This document shows positions 27,707 through 37,428 of a DNA stretch of 64,000 nucleotides, one piece after another. The DNA comes from Amycolatopsis alba DSM 44262 (lineage in GTDB: Bacteria; Actinomycetota; Actinomycetes; Mycobacteriales; Pseudonocardiaceae), in contig NZ_KB913032.1 in assembly GCF_000384215.1 (NCBI RefSeq), positions 8,021,605 through 8,085,604 of the forward strand, given 5' to 3'. The position numbers and the translations under genes were made by a program. Under the pieces are notes generated by a model, which was not told the origin of the DNA, ran no database searches, and saw nothing but the letters and a program-made list of their open reading frames with translations. Numbering within the stretch: position 1 is the stretch's first letter; each line of letters starts with the position of its first letter.

Positions 27707-27936
27707 GCGGCGCTCCCGGTGAGGACCCGCGTCCAGTGACCGAGGGTCGGCTGCTCGGCGAGGTCGGCGAACTCCAGGTTCTCCGCGCCTTCGGTGCGCC
27801 ACTGCTCGACCAGGCCCATGATCCGCATCGAGTCGAGGCCGAGGTCGTTGAGGTCGGTGTCCGGCTTCAGCTCGGCCGGGTCGCAGCCGAGCAGTTCCGC
27901 GACGTCGGCGTGGATCTTTTCGGTCGTGAGGCTCAT
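27703..27936 (-). CDS. free-standing aryl carrier protein
   Basis: A 77-residue carrier with the phosphopantetheine attachment motif LGLDSMRIM (Ser near residue 32). In E. coli EntB and Bacillus DhbB this domain is fused to the isochorismatase; here it is separate and encoded immediately after it with an ATGA overlap. DhbE should load it with DHB, which the NRPS C1 domain then condenses. No phosphopantetheinyl transferase gene is present in the window. Confidence 0.9.
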   Translation of the reverse strand: MSLTTEKIHADVAELLGCDPAELKPDTDLNDLGLDSMRIMGLVEQWRTEGAENLEFADLAEQPTLGHWTRVLTGSAA

Positions 27937-28598
27937 CGGGGTGCTCCGGCGGGGATCGGGGCCAGCGCGGCGAGCGCGGCGGCCGTGGTGGTCAGGGCGC
28001 CGCAACGCTGGGCGACGTACTCGCAGGCCTGGTCGTGGCGTTCGCGGGAGAAGTCCGCGACCGCGTCACCGACCAGGAAGGGCTGGACGTCGCGCATGAA
28101 CGCCTCGACGGCGGTGGCCTGGCAGCCGATATGCGCGTAGACGCCGGTGATCAGCAGCTGGTCCCGGCCCGCTTCGGCGAGCTGCTCGGTGAAGGTGCTG
28201 CGCTGGAACGCGCTGTAGCGCCACTTCGTCAGCACGACGTCCCCCGGTTTCGGGGCGAGTTCACTGACGACGTCCGCGGCCGCGGGGTCGTCTTCGATGA
28301 CCGCGCCGATGCCGTCGCCCCAGAACTCGGTGAGCAGGCCGCGATCCTCGGCGGCCTGGTGACCGGGCTGCGCGGTGTAGAAGACCGGGACCCCCGCCGC
28401 GCGGGCGGCGTCGGCCAGCGCGGCGATGTTCGCGACCATCTCCGGGATCGGGGATCCCTCGTACGGCGCGAGGAAGTACCGCTGCGTGTCGTGCACCAGC
28501 AGCGCGGCGCGGGCGGGATCGGGCTTCCAGCCGACCCGCCCGGCGGGCAGCTCGGCCTCCGTCGGCAGGGCGTACGGCTGGATCTTGGGCAGTGACAC
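27933..28598 (-). CDS. dhbB: isochorismatase
   Basis: A 221-residue enzyme converting isochorismate to 2,3-dihydro-2,3-dihydroxybenzoate and pyruvate. Family features: SLPKIQPYALP at the N-terminus, catalytic Asp in LLVHDTQRYF, Lys in LTKWRYSAF and GVYAHIGCQATAVEAFMRDV. It stops where EntB/DhbB would continue into the carrier domain. The start could be GTG 28604, which forms a GTGA overlap with dhbE but sits only 2 bases after the AAGGAG site, or GTG 28598 with 8-base spacing; the second is preferred and matches the EntB N-terminus. Confidence 0.93.
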   Translation of the reverse strand: MSLPKIQPYALPTEAELPAGRVGWKPDPARAALLVHDTQRYFLAPYEGSPIPEMVANIAALADAARAAGVPVFYTAQPGHQAAEDRGLLTEFWGDGIGAVIEDDPAAADVVSELAPKPGDVVLTKWRYSAFQRSTFTEQLAEAGRDQLLITGVYAHIGCQATAVEAFMRDVQPFLVGDAVADFSRERHDQACEYVAQRCGALTTTAAALAALAPIPAGAPR

Positions 28599-28600
28599 GT

Positions 28601-30219
<1,619 letters not shown>

Positions 30220-30223
<4 letters not shown>

Positions 30224-31416
30224 GCCGCTCCCTCCAGGCCGAGGGCCCGCAGCATGGTGCCGAACTTCGCGCCGGTCTCGGTGAGCTCGGCGGCCGGATC
30301 GGAACCCGCCACCACACCGGCGCCGGCGAACAGCCGCACGGTCCGGTCAAGGACCTCGGCGCAGCGGATGGTGACGACCCATTCGCCGTCACCGTCCTGA
30401 TCGGTCCAGCCGACGAGACCCGCGTAATAGCCGCGATCCTCGGGTTCGAGCGCGGCGATGGTGTCGCGGGCGAGCCCTGTCGGGACACCGCAGACGGCGG
30501 GCGTCGGATGCAGCGCTTCGGCCAGCCCGAGCGCGGACGAACCGGCATCGCCCGCGTCGGCGAGCCGCCCGCTGATCCTGGTCGAGAGGTGCCACATCGT
30601 GGGCGTGCCGATCACCTCGGGTTCGGCGGGAACGTCGAGGTCGACGCAGAACCGGCCCAGCACCTCGGCCACCTGCGCGGCGACGTGGGCGTGTTCGTCA
30701 CGGTCCTTTTCGGACGCCAGCAGATCGTCGATCCAGCGGACGTTCTCCGCGTCGTCGGCCACGCGCGGCCGCGATCCGGCCAGCGGATTGGCCGTGACGA
30801 CGCGACCACGGCGGGAGACCAGCAGTTCCGGGCTCGCGCCGATCAACGTGCGCGGCGCGGGATCCCCCGGCGCGCTGACGTCGACGGCGAAGGCGTGGGC
30901 CGCCGGGTCGGCGTGGACGAGGCGGGCCAGCAGCCGCGGCACCGCGATGGGGTCGCCACCGGTGACGTCGAGGCAGCGGGCCAGCACGATCTTGCGCAGG
31001 TCGCCGTCGCGGATCTCGTCCAGTGCCTTGGCGACCGCAGTGGTGTAGACCTCCGGCGCGGGCCGCGGCGAGACCGCCCAGTTCCCGCCGCCGAGCGGCG
31101 CCACCGGCCCACCTGCCCCCGGCGGGCCCGCCCGGCGCACCACGGCGGGTACCACCAGGCTGCTCGGGGCGTCGGGCCGGAACCCGATCGCCCCGGCCAC
31201 GACGGGTTCGGTCACTCCCGCCACGAGAGCGGCGTCGAGGACCTCGGCGGCGGCACGGGCACGACGGCCAGGAGCCGCGTGGACCGGGGAGTACACCCCG
31301 TCGGCGAGCAGCGATCCTCGAGCGGACGAGTAGTAGAACGATCCGGGCAGGTACGCCGCCAGCAGATCGGCCGCCTGGTGGACCGGCCTTGGTCGGGCCG
31401 GTGCGGGTGAGGACAC
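30220..31416 (-). CDS. dhbC: isochorismate synthase
   Basis: About 398 residues; converts chorismate to isochorismate. The chorismate-binding fold is recognisable from [44 protein letters not shown] and [16 protein letters not shown] 31416 is preferred to the ATG at 31458 because GGGAA lies about 9 bases upstream of it. It is the first gene of the long siderophore transcript, with an 18/19 iron box and a TATGAT -10 about 80-105 bases upstream. Confidence 0.92.
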
Positions 31417-31498
31417 GACAGGATTCCCTTTCGCAAATACTGCTGACCAGGTAGGCACTCTTGTGGTGTCGCGATACGAAGAGTGCCGGACGCGAGTT

Positions 31499-31522
31499 TT
31501 CGGTTAGCCTAACCTAATCATA
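31499..31522 (-). promoter_or_regulatory. iron box overlapping the promoter of the dhbC-aroG operon
   Basis: The 19 bases 31499-31517 match the IdeR/DmdR consensus TTAGGTTAGGCTAACCTAA at 18 positions (read on either strand). A minus-strand -10 hexamer TATGAT (31517-31522) abuts it, so a bound, iron-loaded DtxR-family repressor would cover the -10 and start site. This predicts that the entire biosynthesis, uptake and export unit is derepressed by iron starvation. Confidence 0.9.
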
Positions 31523-31555
31523 CGGACCCGAAAAGTTTTCGTTGCGTCATCGAGA

Positions 31556-32320
31556 TCACGCGCGAAGCGTGGCGCCGCCGTCGACGTAGAGGTTCTGCAT
31601 CGTGATGTGCCGCGCGCGCTCGGAGGCGAGAAACAGGACCGCGTCGGCGATGTCGGCCGGTTCCGCCATCCGGCCCAGTGGTATGCCGACGCGGTATTGC
31701 TCCTGATTTCCCGCGATGACACGGTCCGCGCCGTTCTCGTCCGTCCACAGTAGACGTTGCATGTCAGTGTCGGTCGAACCAGGCGAGACGATGTTGCAGC
31801 GGATTCCGGAGCCGGCGAGTTCGAGGCCGAGGCAGCGGGTCAGCATCGTCGCCGCGGCCTTCGAAGCGGCATACGCGGCCATCCCGGTGCGCGGGACACC
31901 TGCGGCGTTCGACCCGACAGTCACCAGCACGCCGCTCCGGCGGGGCAGCATCCGGCGGGAGATCTCGCGGAGCACGGTGAAGACACCCGTGGAGTTGACC
32001 GCGAAGGTCGCCGCCCAGTCCTCGTCGCTCGTCTCGCAGACCGACCCCGGTTTCAGCACGCCCGCGACGGACACCCCGATCCCGATCGGCCCGAGCCCGC
32101 GTTCGACCTCGTCCACCACCCGCGCCACGGCGGCGGGATCCCCGACGTCCGCGACGAACGAGGTCACCCCGTCCCGCGAAGGCCCCTCAGTGAGATCCAC
32201 CGCCGCCACGATCGCGCCCGCCTTGGCCAGCCCGTCCACGACGGCCGCCCCGATCCCGCGCGCACCCCCGGTGACGAGCGCGACCTTGCCCTCGATCCCT
32301 TCCACGCCAAACCACCCCAC
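31556..32320 (-). CDS. dhbA: 2,3-dihydro-2,3-dihydroxybenzoate dehydrogenase
   Basis: A 254-residue short-chain dehydrogenase that oxidises the isochorismatase product to DHB with NAD+. Seen: nucleotide-binding TGGARGIG, NSTGVFTV, catalytic Ser in VTVGSNAAG, and YAASKAA (Tyr-x-x-x-Lys). GTG 32320 is given; GTG 32305, preceded by GGGGTGG, is an alternative giving MEGIEGKVALVTGG. It lies upstream of dhbC on the same strand with a 139-base gap and its own iron box, so it is a separate but co-regulated transcript. Confidence 0.92.
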   Translation of the reverse strand: MGWFGVEGIEGKVALVTGGARGIGAAVVDGLAKAGAIVAAVDLTEGPSRDGVTSFVADVGDPAAVARVVDEVERGLGPIGIGVSVAGVLKPGSVCETSDEDWAATFAVNSTGVFTVLREISRRMLPRRSGVLVTVGSNAAGVPRTGMAAYAASKAAATMLTRCLGLELAGSGIRCNIVSPGSTDTDMQRLLWTDENGADRVIAGNQEQYRVGIPLGRMAEPADIADAVLFLASERARHITMQNLYVDGGATLRA

Positions 32321-32326
32321 GTCCCA

Positions 32327-32345
32327 TTTGCTTAGCCTTGCCTAA
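32327..32345 (-). promoter_or_regulatory. iron box upstream of dhbA
   Basis: On the minus strand TTAGGCAAGGCTAAGCAAA matches the 19-base IdeR/DmdR consensus at 15 positions, including both TTAGG and AGGCT blocks. A TAGCTT -10-like hexamer lies at 32344-32349, so the box would overlap the transcription start just before the dhbA start codon. Confidence 0.8.
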
Positions 32346-32570
32346 GCTAGCGGGCGAATCCGGACAAAGCGAGGGACCGACACCGGTGATTCAGACCACT
32401 CCCGCCGGACAGGGGGCCAGGTCTCGTGAGTGGTAAGGCGCGTTCCCTGACGGACCGGTATTTGCCTACCTGCTGGTGTGACTGGCGGTCGAGTGTGGAG
32501 GATCTGGGACGTTGAACGTCCGGATGCTTCCCCCGTCGCGTATCTGCCACCGGTCGTGACCGGTGCGACC

Positions 32571-32623
32571 TTGATCGACGGAGGATCGGGGACGGTGAGC
32601 GTCCCGGATCTTCCGTTGATCAA
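32571..32623. repeat. 24-base-arm imperfect palindrome with GGGACG core
   Basis: Arms run from TTGATCGACGGA to GGGGACG and from CGTCCC to TCCGTTGATCAA around a GTGAG loop, with 3 mismatches in 24 pairs. It is the variant member of the array: the core is GACG/CGTC rather than GACGTT/AACGTC. Confidence 0.8.
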
Positions 32624-32737
32624 GATCCGGGACCGGGCGACCCGCTCGAACCGCCACCCACGCCCAGGTCGTGAGTGGTAAGTGTCGTTCTCACGGACCC
32701 GTATTTGCCTGCCCACTGGTGTGACTGGTGGTCGGGT

Positions 32738-32776
32738 GTGGAGGATTTGGGACGTTGAACGTCCTGAATCCTCCAC
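32738..32776. repeat. 19-base-arm palindrome with GGGACGTT core
   Basis: GTGGAGGATT at the left pairs with AATCCTCCAC at the right around GGGACGTT-G-AACGTCCT, with two mismatches in 19 pairs. Confidence 0.85.
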
Positions 32777-32828
32777 GCTCGGTCTCGGTGCTGGGTGAAG
32801 CTTGTGTTGGATGGCGGTGCGGTCGAGC

Positions 32829-32867
32829 GGGGAAGATTCCGGCCGTTGAACGTCCGGAATCTTCCCC
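32829..32867. repeat. 19-base-arm palindrome with CCGTT-G-AACG core
   Basis: GGGGAAGATTCCGG at the left pairs with CCGGAATCTTCCCC at the right, with one mismatch in 19 pairs and a single-base centre. Confidence 0.85.
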
Positions 32868-32936
32868 CGTCACGTCGTCTGCCCCAGGGTGTGTTCGGCA
32901 TGACCTTGATCAAGATCCGAGACCGGGCGACCCCGT

Positions 32937-32983
32937 GACGGTGAAGGAATCAGGACGTTCAACGTCCTGATTCCTTCACCGTC
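32937..32983. repeat. perfect 47-bp palindrome, 23-base arms
   Basis: GACGGTGAAGGAATC then AGGACGTT, a single central C, then AACGTCCT and GATTCCTTCACCGTC: 23 of 23 pairs match. It is the most regular member of the array and would extrude as an almost loopless hairpin in single-stranded DNA. Confidence 0.9.
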
Positions 32984-33081
32984 GAGCCGACAGGCCCGGA
33001 ATCGCCACCCTCGCGCAGGTCAGGCGTGGGTAGGCAAATACGGGTCCGCGCTAACGACACTTACCACTCACGAGCCACCCC

Positions 33082-33543
33082 CTAACCGGGCAGGGGGCAC
33101 GACAGCGGTCCGCGAACGGTTCCCCCGCCCCGCAAGGTGATCTGCGGGGTCCCGCCGTGAAAGTCCCGGACGGTGCACACGATCTGGTCGACGGCCCTGG
33201 CCGAAAGCCCGGCGACAGCGGTCGTGAGGGTCACCGTGACCCCGTTCGGCGAGGGTTCCTGGTCGAGTACCGCGGTGCCGGGCGGGACTTCGCTGCGGTA
33301 GCCCCGTTCCTGCTCGGTCTCGTCCGGCCCGGCGGCGAGCAGGTCGACGGGGCTGGCCGGGGCCAGTTCGCCGGCGAGCGGCCGCAGCACCCGGATCGCC
33401 TGCCCGTCGGACAGGAAGTACAGCACCGCCGCGTTGGTCGGCCCGGCAGGCGCGAAGGCACCGGGGATCACGCCGCTGGGCCGGATACCGCAGGCCGCGA
33501 CCGTCGCGACGATCAGGAGCAGCGCGAACCAGGTCTTCCTCAT
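33082..33543 (-). CDS. GerMN-domain lipoprotein
   Basis: A 153-residue lipoprotein (hydrophobic start, lipobox VAAC near residue 18) with a GerMN-like domain: NAAVLYFLSDGQAIRVLRPL and VTVTLTTAVAGLSARAVDQIV. GerMN lipoproteins often accompany envelope-sensing kinases, as with LpqB next to MtrAB. Its ATG overlaps the kinase stop (ATGA), so it is the third gene of a response regulator-kinase-lipoprotein operon and may modulate the kinase's sensor domain from outside the membrane. Confidence 0.83.
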   Translation of the reverse strand: MRKTWFALLLIVATVAACGIRPSGVIPGAFAPAGPTNAAVLYFLSDGQAIRVLRPLAGELAPASPVDLLAAGPDETEQERGYRSEVPPGTAVLDQEPSPNGVTVTLTTAVAGLSARAVDQIVCTVRDFHGGTPQITLRGGGTVRGPLSCPLPG

Positions 33544-34946
33544 GCCGTCACCTCTTCACGCGGCAGGCGCAGCGTGAACACCGCGCCCCCGTCCACACCG
33601 TTGGCCGCGACCAGGGTTCCGCCGTGCAGACGGGCGTTCTCCCAGGCGATCGCCAGGCCGAGCCCGCTGCCGCCGGACCGCGCCCTGGCCGAATCCGCCT
33701 TGAAGAACCGGTCGAACACGTGTGGCAGCACCTCGGGCGCCAGCCCTGGACCGCGGTCCGCGACCTCCAGCGTGATCCACTCCTCCGCTTCGGAAAGCCG
33801 GAGCGAGACCGGCTTTTCCCCGTGCCGCAAGGCGTTCCCGACCAGATTCGCCACGATGACGTCCAGCCGCCGCGGATCCAGCCCGGCGAAGACCCCGGCG
33901 GGCAGGTCTCCCTCCACCTCGCCCGTCCAGCCGCGGATGCGCAGGCTCGCCGTCACCACCTCGGCGACGTCGACCTCTTCCGGCGCGAGAGCGGCGGCTC
34001 CCGCGTCGAACCGGGACACCTCGATGAGGTCGTTCACCAGCCGGGTCAGGTTGTGTGTCTCGTCGATGGTCATCCGCGCCGCCCGCCCGGCGTCGCCGTG
34101 CAGGCGCGGCGCCTCCTGTTCGAGCACGTCCGCGACCGCGGTCATCGCGGCCAGCGGGGTCCGCAGTTCGTGCGAGACGTCGGCGACGAACCGCCGCGCG
34201 TCGGCTTCCATCCGCTCCAGCTCGCCGACGTGACGTTCCAGCGCTTCGGCCGTCTCGTTGAACGTGCGCGCCACTCCGGCCAGTTCGTCCGAGCCGCGGA
34301 CGTCGATCCGGGCCCGCAGGTCACCCGAGCCGAGCCGGTGCGCCGCGTCGCCCAGTTCCCGCACCGGCCGCAGGACGCCGCGTGCGGCCAGCAGGGCCAG
34401 CCCGACGGCGAAAACGAGCGCCGCCCCGCCGATCAGCCAGGCACGGGTGGCGAGTTCGTCGATGCTCCGCGCTTCCGCCTCCATGCTGCGGGCGACGTAG
34501 GCCTCGATCCCCGACGCCTGCCGCTGCCCGCTGGGAAGCACGACGGTGAACCTGGTGCCCACCACCAGCATCGGTGTCCCCGCGGCGTCGACACGTTGCC
34601 ACGCGACGATTCCCGACTTCACCCGCTCGCGAAGCTCAGGTGAGATCAGCGATCGGAGCTGCTCGTTCCCGCTCGCCTTGTCCGCGTAGAGGACCAGGGA
34701 ACTCAGGTCACGATCGGACAGTTCGCCGCTGATCCGGCTCAGTGTCCCGTCGCCGGGCGGCAGCGGGCCGAGCGGGAACAGCTTGGTGGCCTTGTCGACC
34801 AGCACGCGGGCGGTGGCGTCCTGCGCCTGCTGGAGGATCACGGTGCGGGACTGGACATAGGCGCCGCCGGCGACCGTCGCCGCGGTGATCACGACCAGCA
34901 GGCTGAAGGCCAGCAACAGCCGGGTGCGCAGTCCTCCGAGCTTCAC
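33540..34946 (-). CDS. HAMP-containing sensor histidine kinase
   Basis: A 468-residue membrane kinase: first helix about 8-28, an extracytoplasmic domain of about 120 residues, second helix about 165-190, a HAMP domain, then the phospho-acceptor in DVSHELRTPLAAM, N box NLVGNALRHG, G1 EVADRGPGL, F box FDRFFKAD and G2 GGSGLGLAI. The GTG start overlaps the response regulator stop (GTGA). Long SDRDLSSL-type loops suggest it senses an envelope condition, with the lipoprotein as partner. Confidence 0.92.
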   Translation of the reverse strand: MKLGGLRTRLLLAFSLLVVITAATVAGGAYVQSRTVILQQAQDATARVLVDKATKLFPLGPLPPGDGTLSRISGELSDRDLSSLVLYADKASGNEQLRSLISPELRERVKSGIVAWQRVDAAGTPMLVVGTRFTVVLPSGQRQASGIEAYVARSMEAEARSIDELATRAWLIGGAALVFAVGLALLAARGVLRPVRELGDAAHRLGSGDLRARIDVRGSDELAGVARTFNETAEALERHVGELERMEADARRFVADVSHELRTPLAAMTAVADVLEQEAPRLHGDAGRAARMTIDETHNLTRLVNDLIEVSRFDAGAAALAPEEVDVAEVVTASLRIRGWTGEVEGDLPAGVFAGLDPRRLDVIVANLVGNALRHGEKPVSLRLSEAEEWITLEVADRGPGLAPEVLPHVFDRFFKADSARARSGGSGLGLAIAWENARLHGGTLVAANGVDGGAVFTLRLPREEVTA

Positions 34947-35635
34947 AGCGGCCCGAAGCGGTAGCCGAAACCGCGGACCGTCTGGACGTACACCGGCGCG
35001 GACGAATCGTCTTCGATCTTCGCGCGCAGCCGTTGGACACAGGCGTCGACGACACGGGAGTCGCCGAAGTACCCGTGCTCCCACACGCTTTCCAGCAGGT
35101 ACTGGCGGCTGAGGACCCGGCCGGGTACCTGGGTGAGCTCCAGCAGCAGCCGTAGTTCGGTCGGGGCGAGGGCGACGGGTTCGCCGCCCTTGGTCACCGT
35201 CAGCGCGGCGCGGTCGACGCCGAGGTCGCCGTGCCGCTCGATCTCGCACCGTGCGGGCGCCGGGGGCGAGGCCTGCCCGGTCCGCCGCAGCACCGCGCGG
35301 ATCCGCGCCTCCAGCACCTGGGCCCTCGCGGGCTTCACCACGTAGTCGTCAGCGCCGGCGGCGAGCCCGGCCACCACGTCGATGTCCTCGTTGCGCGCGG
35401 TGAGCATGATGATCGGCAGGTCGCCCGCGGCCCGGATGCGGCGGCAGACCTCGAAGCCGTCCAGCCCCGGCAGCATCAGGTCCAGCACGACGATGTCCGG
35501 CGGCCGTGACGCGAGCCGGGCAAGGCCTTCCTCGCCCGTGGCCACCGCGTCGACCGCGTGGCCGCGCCCGCCCAGCGCCATGCTCAGCCCGTCACGCACG
35601 GCTTGGTCGTCCTCGATGAGCAGCACCCTGGGCAT
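34943..35635 (-). CDS. OmpR/PhoB-family response regulator
   Basis: A 230-residue regulator: receiver domain (LLIEDDQAVRDG, phospho-acceptor in VVLDLMLPGLDG, Lys in YVVKPARA) and a winged-helix domain (ALAPTELRLLLELTQVPGRVLSRQYLLESVW, then VDACVQRLRAKIE and VRGFGYRFG). It heads the kinase and lipoprotein operon. A GATAGT -10-like box lies 7 bases before the ATG. The divergent VanY-like gene, 196 bases away, is a plausible target. Confidence 0.92.
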   Translation of the reverse strand: MPRVLLIEDDQAVRDGLSMALGGRGHAVDAVATGEEGLARLASRPPDIVVLDLMLPGLDGFEVCRRIRAAGDLPIIMLTARNEDIDVVAGLAAGADDYVVKPARAQVLEARIRAVLRRTGQASPPAPARCEIERHGDLGVDRAALTVTKGGEPVALAPTELRLLLELTQVPGRVLSRQYLLESVWEHGYFGDSRVVDACVQRLRAKIEDDSSAPVYVQTVRGFGYRFGPL

Positions 35636-35831
35636 GCCGACGACTATCGCAGCGCCGGACGGAATCCGCTCGTCCATGACACGCCATGGTGCCGAAGTTG
35701 CTTCCGCGGACCGTCCGCGGAATGTCTTCGTTCTGTCACGACGTGATCCGTGCGGAACGGTGACATTTTCATCGGCGTCCGCGTACTCGGTCGCGATCGG
35801 GCCTTCACAAGCGGCGGCGACTGTGAACGGC

Positions 35832-36338
35832 ATGAAGGAAATCGTTCTCGCGGCGATCACCCGCGTCCTCGCGGTGCTCCTGCTGATCCCGGCGTGGCTG
35901 CGCTCCCCCGGCCGGGCCCGACGGCTCGCCTGTGGCTGGGCGCTGTCGCTGCGGTTCCCGGCCGAGAACCTCGCCGGGCTGACCGGCGGGACCCTGGCCG
36001 CGTTCACCGACGCCAGGACCGAGGCGTTCTGGCGGCACCGCACACTGCTCGGCGTCACCTCCGGGCACCGCGACGCCGCCGAGCAGCACCGCCTGTTCCT
36101 CGACGAGACGGGACGGAACGGAAAGCGCGTCCTGCCGCCGAAGGATTCGGCGCACGTCCGGGGTACCGCGCTGGACGTCCGGCCGCGCGAAGGCGCGCAG
36201 TGGCTGGAGGACAACGGTGCCCGCTTCGCGCTCTACCGGATCTATGACAACGAATGGTGGCATTTCGAGTACCGGCCCGGTGAGGCACCGCCCGCGCGGC
36301 TGCCTCACCCCGGCTGGCAGGCGGGGGTCACCCGGTGA
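35832..36338 (+). CDS. VanY-like D-alanyl-D-alanine carboxypeptidase (M15B)
   Basis: A 168-residue protein with one N-terminal hydrophobic segment (about 4-25). The zinc and active-site motifs of the M15B family are present: SGHRDAAEQHRLF, SAHVRGTALDV (first zinc His and Asp) and NEWWHFEY (third zinc ligand). It should trim terminal D-Ala from peptidoglycan stem peptides outside the membrane. It is shorter than VanY and resembles compact actinobacterial versions. It is divergent from the two-component operon, which may regulate it. The 3' end overlaps the next, convergent gene by 11 bases. Confidence 0.85.
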   Translation: MKEIVLAAITRVLAVLLLIPAWLRSPGRARRLACGWALSLRFPAENLAGLTGGTLAAFTDARTEAFWRHRTLLGVTSGHRDAAEQHRLFLDETGRNGKRVLPPKDSAHVRGTALDVRPREGAQWLEDNGARFALYRIYDNEWWHFEYRPGEAPPARLPHPGWQAGVTR

Positions 36339-37329
36339 CGGTCACCCGCGGCGCCAGCGCGGCCAGGAAGTCCGCCGCGTCGAAGACCTCGCCCGCCGAG
36401 ACGACCCCGGTCGCCTTGGTCCGCCCGTCGAGCACCCGCTGGACGGCCTCCACCACCAGCGGAGCGGTGATTGCGTAGATGTCCCGCCCCTGTGCGGTGA
36501 TCCGCCGTTCCGCGCCGCCGGACCGCACGACGACGTCGACCACGAACGTCTGCGAGGACGGGCCACCGGCGGGTGGCGACGGCGTCTCGGGGGTCACCAC
36601 TTCGCGGGCCGCGTTCGTGGTCATGTACGTGGTCACTTCGGGAATGGCGAGATGCCTCGGGACGGTGACGACGTCGGCCATCGAGAACTCGCCGAGCACG
36701 GCGCGGGTCCCGAGCGGCGCGGGGAAGTCCCAGTCCGAGGCGGGCAGCGCGTCGTCACGATATTCGATCCGGCCGCCGGAGAACCGGATCCGCTGCCCCT
36801 GGCGCCGCTCCCGTGAGACCCTGCCCGCCGCGCGGGTGCCTTCCGTCGGATGCCAGCTGCTCAGCCCGTAGGCGATGTGCGCTTCGTCGGCGGACGTCCA
36901 CTCGCCCATGGCGGCGGTGACCATCAGGTCGCCGAGGCCGCCGAAGAACGCCATCGCCGGGATCACGATCGCTCCCCCGGCACGGTCGCCGAACTGCGCG
37001 AAGGTGTCGATGTTCGCTTCGAGCTCCGCCGCCACGTCCAGGTACGGGACACCGGCCCGCAGCGCCGCCTCGATCACCGGGGCGGCCGTGTCGGCGAACG
37101 GCCCGGCGGCGTTGATCACCGCGTCCGCGCCCGCGAAGGCGCGGTCGAGCGAAGCCGGGTCACCGACCGACGCCTGCCGGACTTCGAGATCAGGCCACGG
37201 CAGGTCGCGCAGTCTGGCCTCGTCCCGCCCCACAGCCAGCACGCCGAACCCGCGCTCGCGCAACTCCTCCACCACGAACCGCCCGGTGTGCCCGTAAGCC
37301 CCGAACACCGCGATGTCGTACGTACCCAT
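36328..37329 (-). CDS. saccharopine-dehydrogenase-like NAD(P)-binding oxidoreductase
   Basis: A 333-residue protein starting with a Rossmann fold: IAVFGAYGHTGRFVVEEL (residues 5-22), then DAVINAAGPFADTAAPVIEAAL and GVPYLDVAAELE, typical of the saccharopine dehydrogenase / trans-acting enoyl reductase superfamily. GGAGAA precedes the ATG at 37329 by 4 bases, so this start is firm. The reaction is unknown. It is divergent from the GlxA-type regulator, which may control it. Confidence 0.82.
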   Translation of the reverse strand: MGTYDIAVFGAYGHTGRFVVEELRERGFGVLAVGRDEARLRDLPWPDLEVRQASVGDPASLDRAFAGADAVINAAGPFADTAAPVIEAALRAGVPYLDVAAELEANIDTFAQFGDRAGGAIVIPAMAFFGGLGDLMVTAAMGEWTSADEAHIAYGLSSWHPTEGTRAAGRVSRERRQGQRIRFSGGRIEYRDDALPASDWDFPAPLGTRAVLGEFSMADVVTVPRHLAIPEVTTYMTTNAAREVVTPETPSPPAGGPSSQTFVVDVVVRSGGAERRITAQGRDIYAITAPLVVEAVQRVLDGRTKATGVVSAGEVFDAADFLAALAPRVTVTG

Positions 37330-37428
37330 CGGTTCTCCTGCCCTCGGCTGATCCACTGTGGACTATCGTGGCGCCGGGGACCGCTTGCCGACAGTGTCCG
37401 GAACGCCATCATGCGTACACTTTCGGAC

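Larger units (their letters stand above)
32421..33074. repeat. non-coding palindrome/repeat array between dhbA and the GerMN lipoprotein gene
   Basis: About 650 bases without a convincing gene. Module 1 (CGTGAGTGGTAAG ... GTATTTGCCT, then TGGTGTGACTGG) occurs directly at 32421 and 32667 and inverted at 33029-33074. Five hairpins share the core GGACGTT-AACGTCC or a variant: 32497-32531 (core only), 32571-32623, 32738-32776, 32829-32867 and 32937-32983. Module 2 (TTGATCAAGATCCG, then GACCGGGCGACCC) occurs at 32616-32643 and 32906-32933. Short ORFs here lack ribosome binding sites and recognisable motifs. It looks like nested or degenerated non-autonomous repeats, but the function is unknown. 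Confidence 0.85.

Noticed and set aside
32342..32970. several ORFs of 60-144 codons in the palindrome array
   Set aside because: They read through the repeats in different frames, repeat the same peptides because the DNA repeats, and lack ribosome binding sites.
32421..33074. CRISPR array
   Set aside because: The repeats are palindromic with differing arms, irregular spacing and mixed orientation, and no cas genes lie in the window.
32421..33074. attachment site or integron-like array
   Set aside because: No integrase, recombinase or tRNA gene is nearby. The idea is kept only as a remote possibility within the repeat finding.
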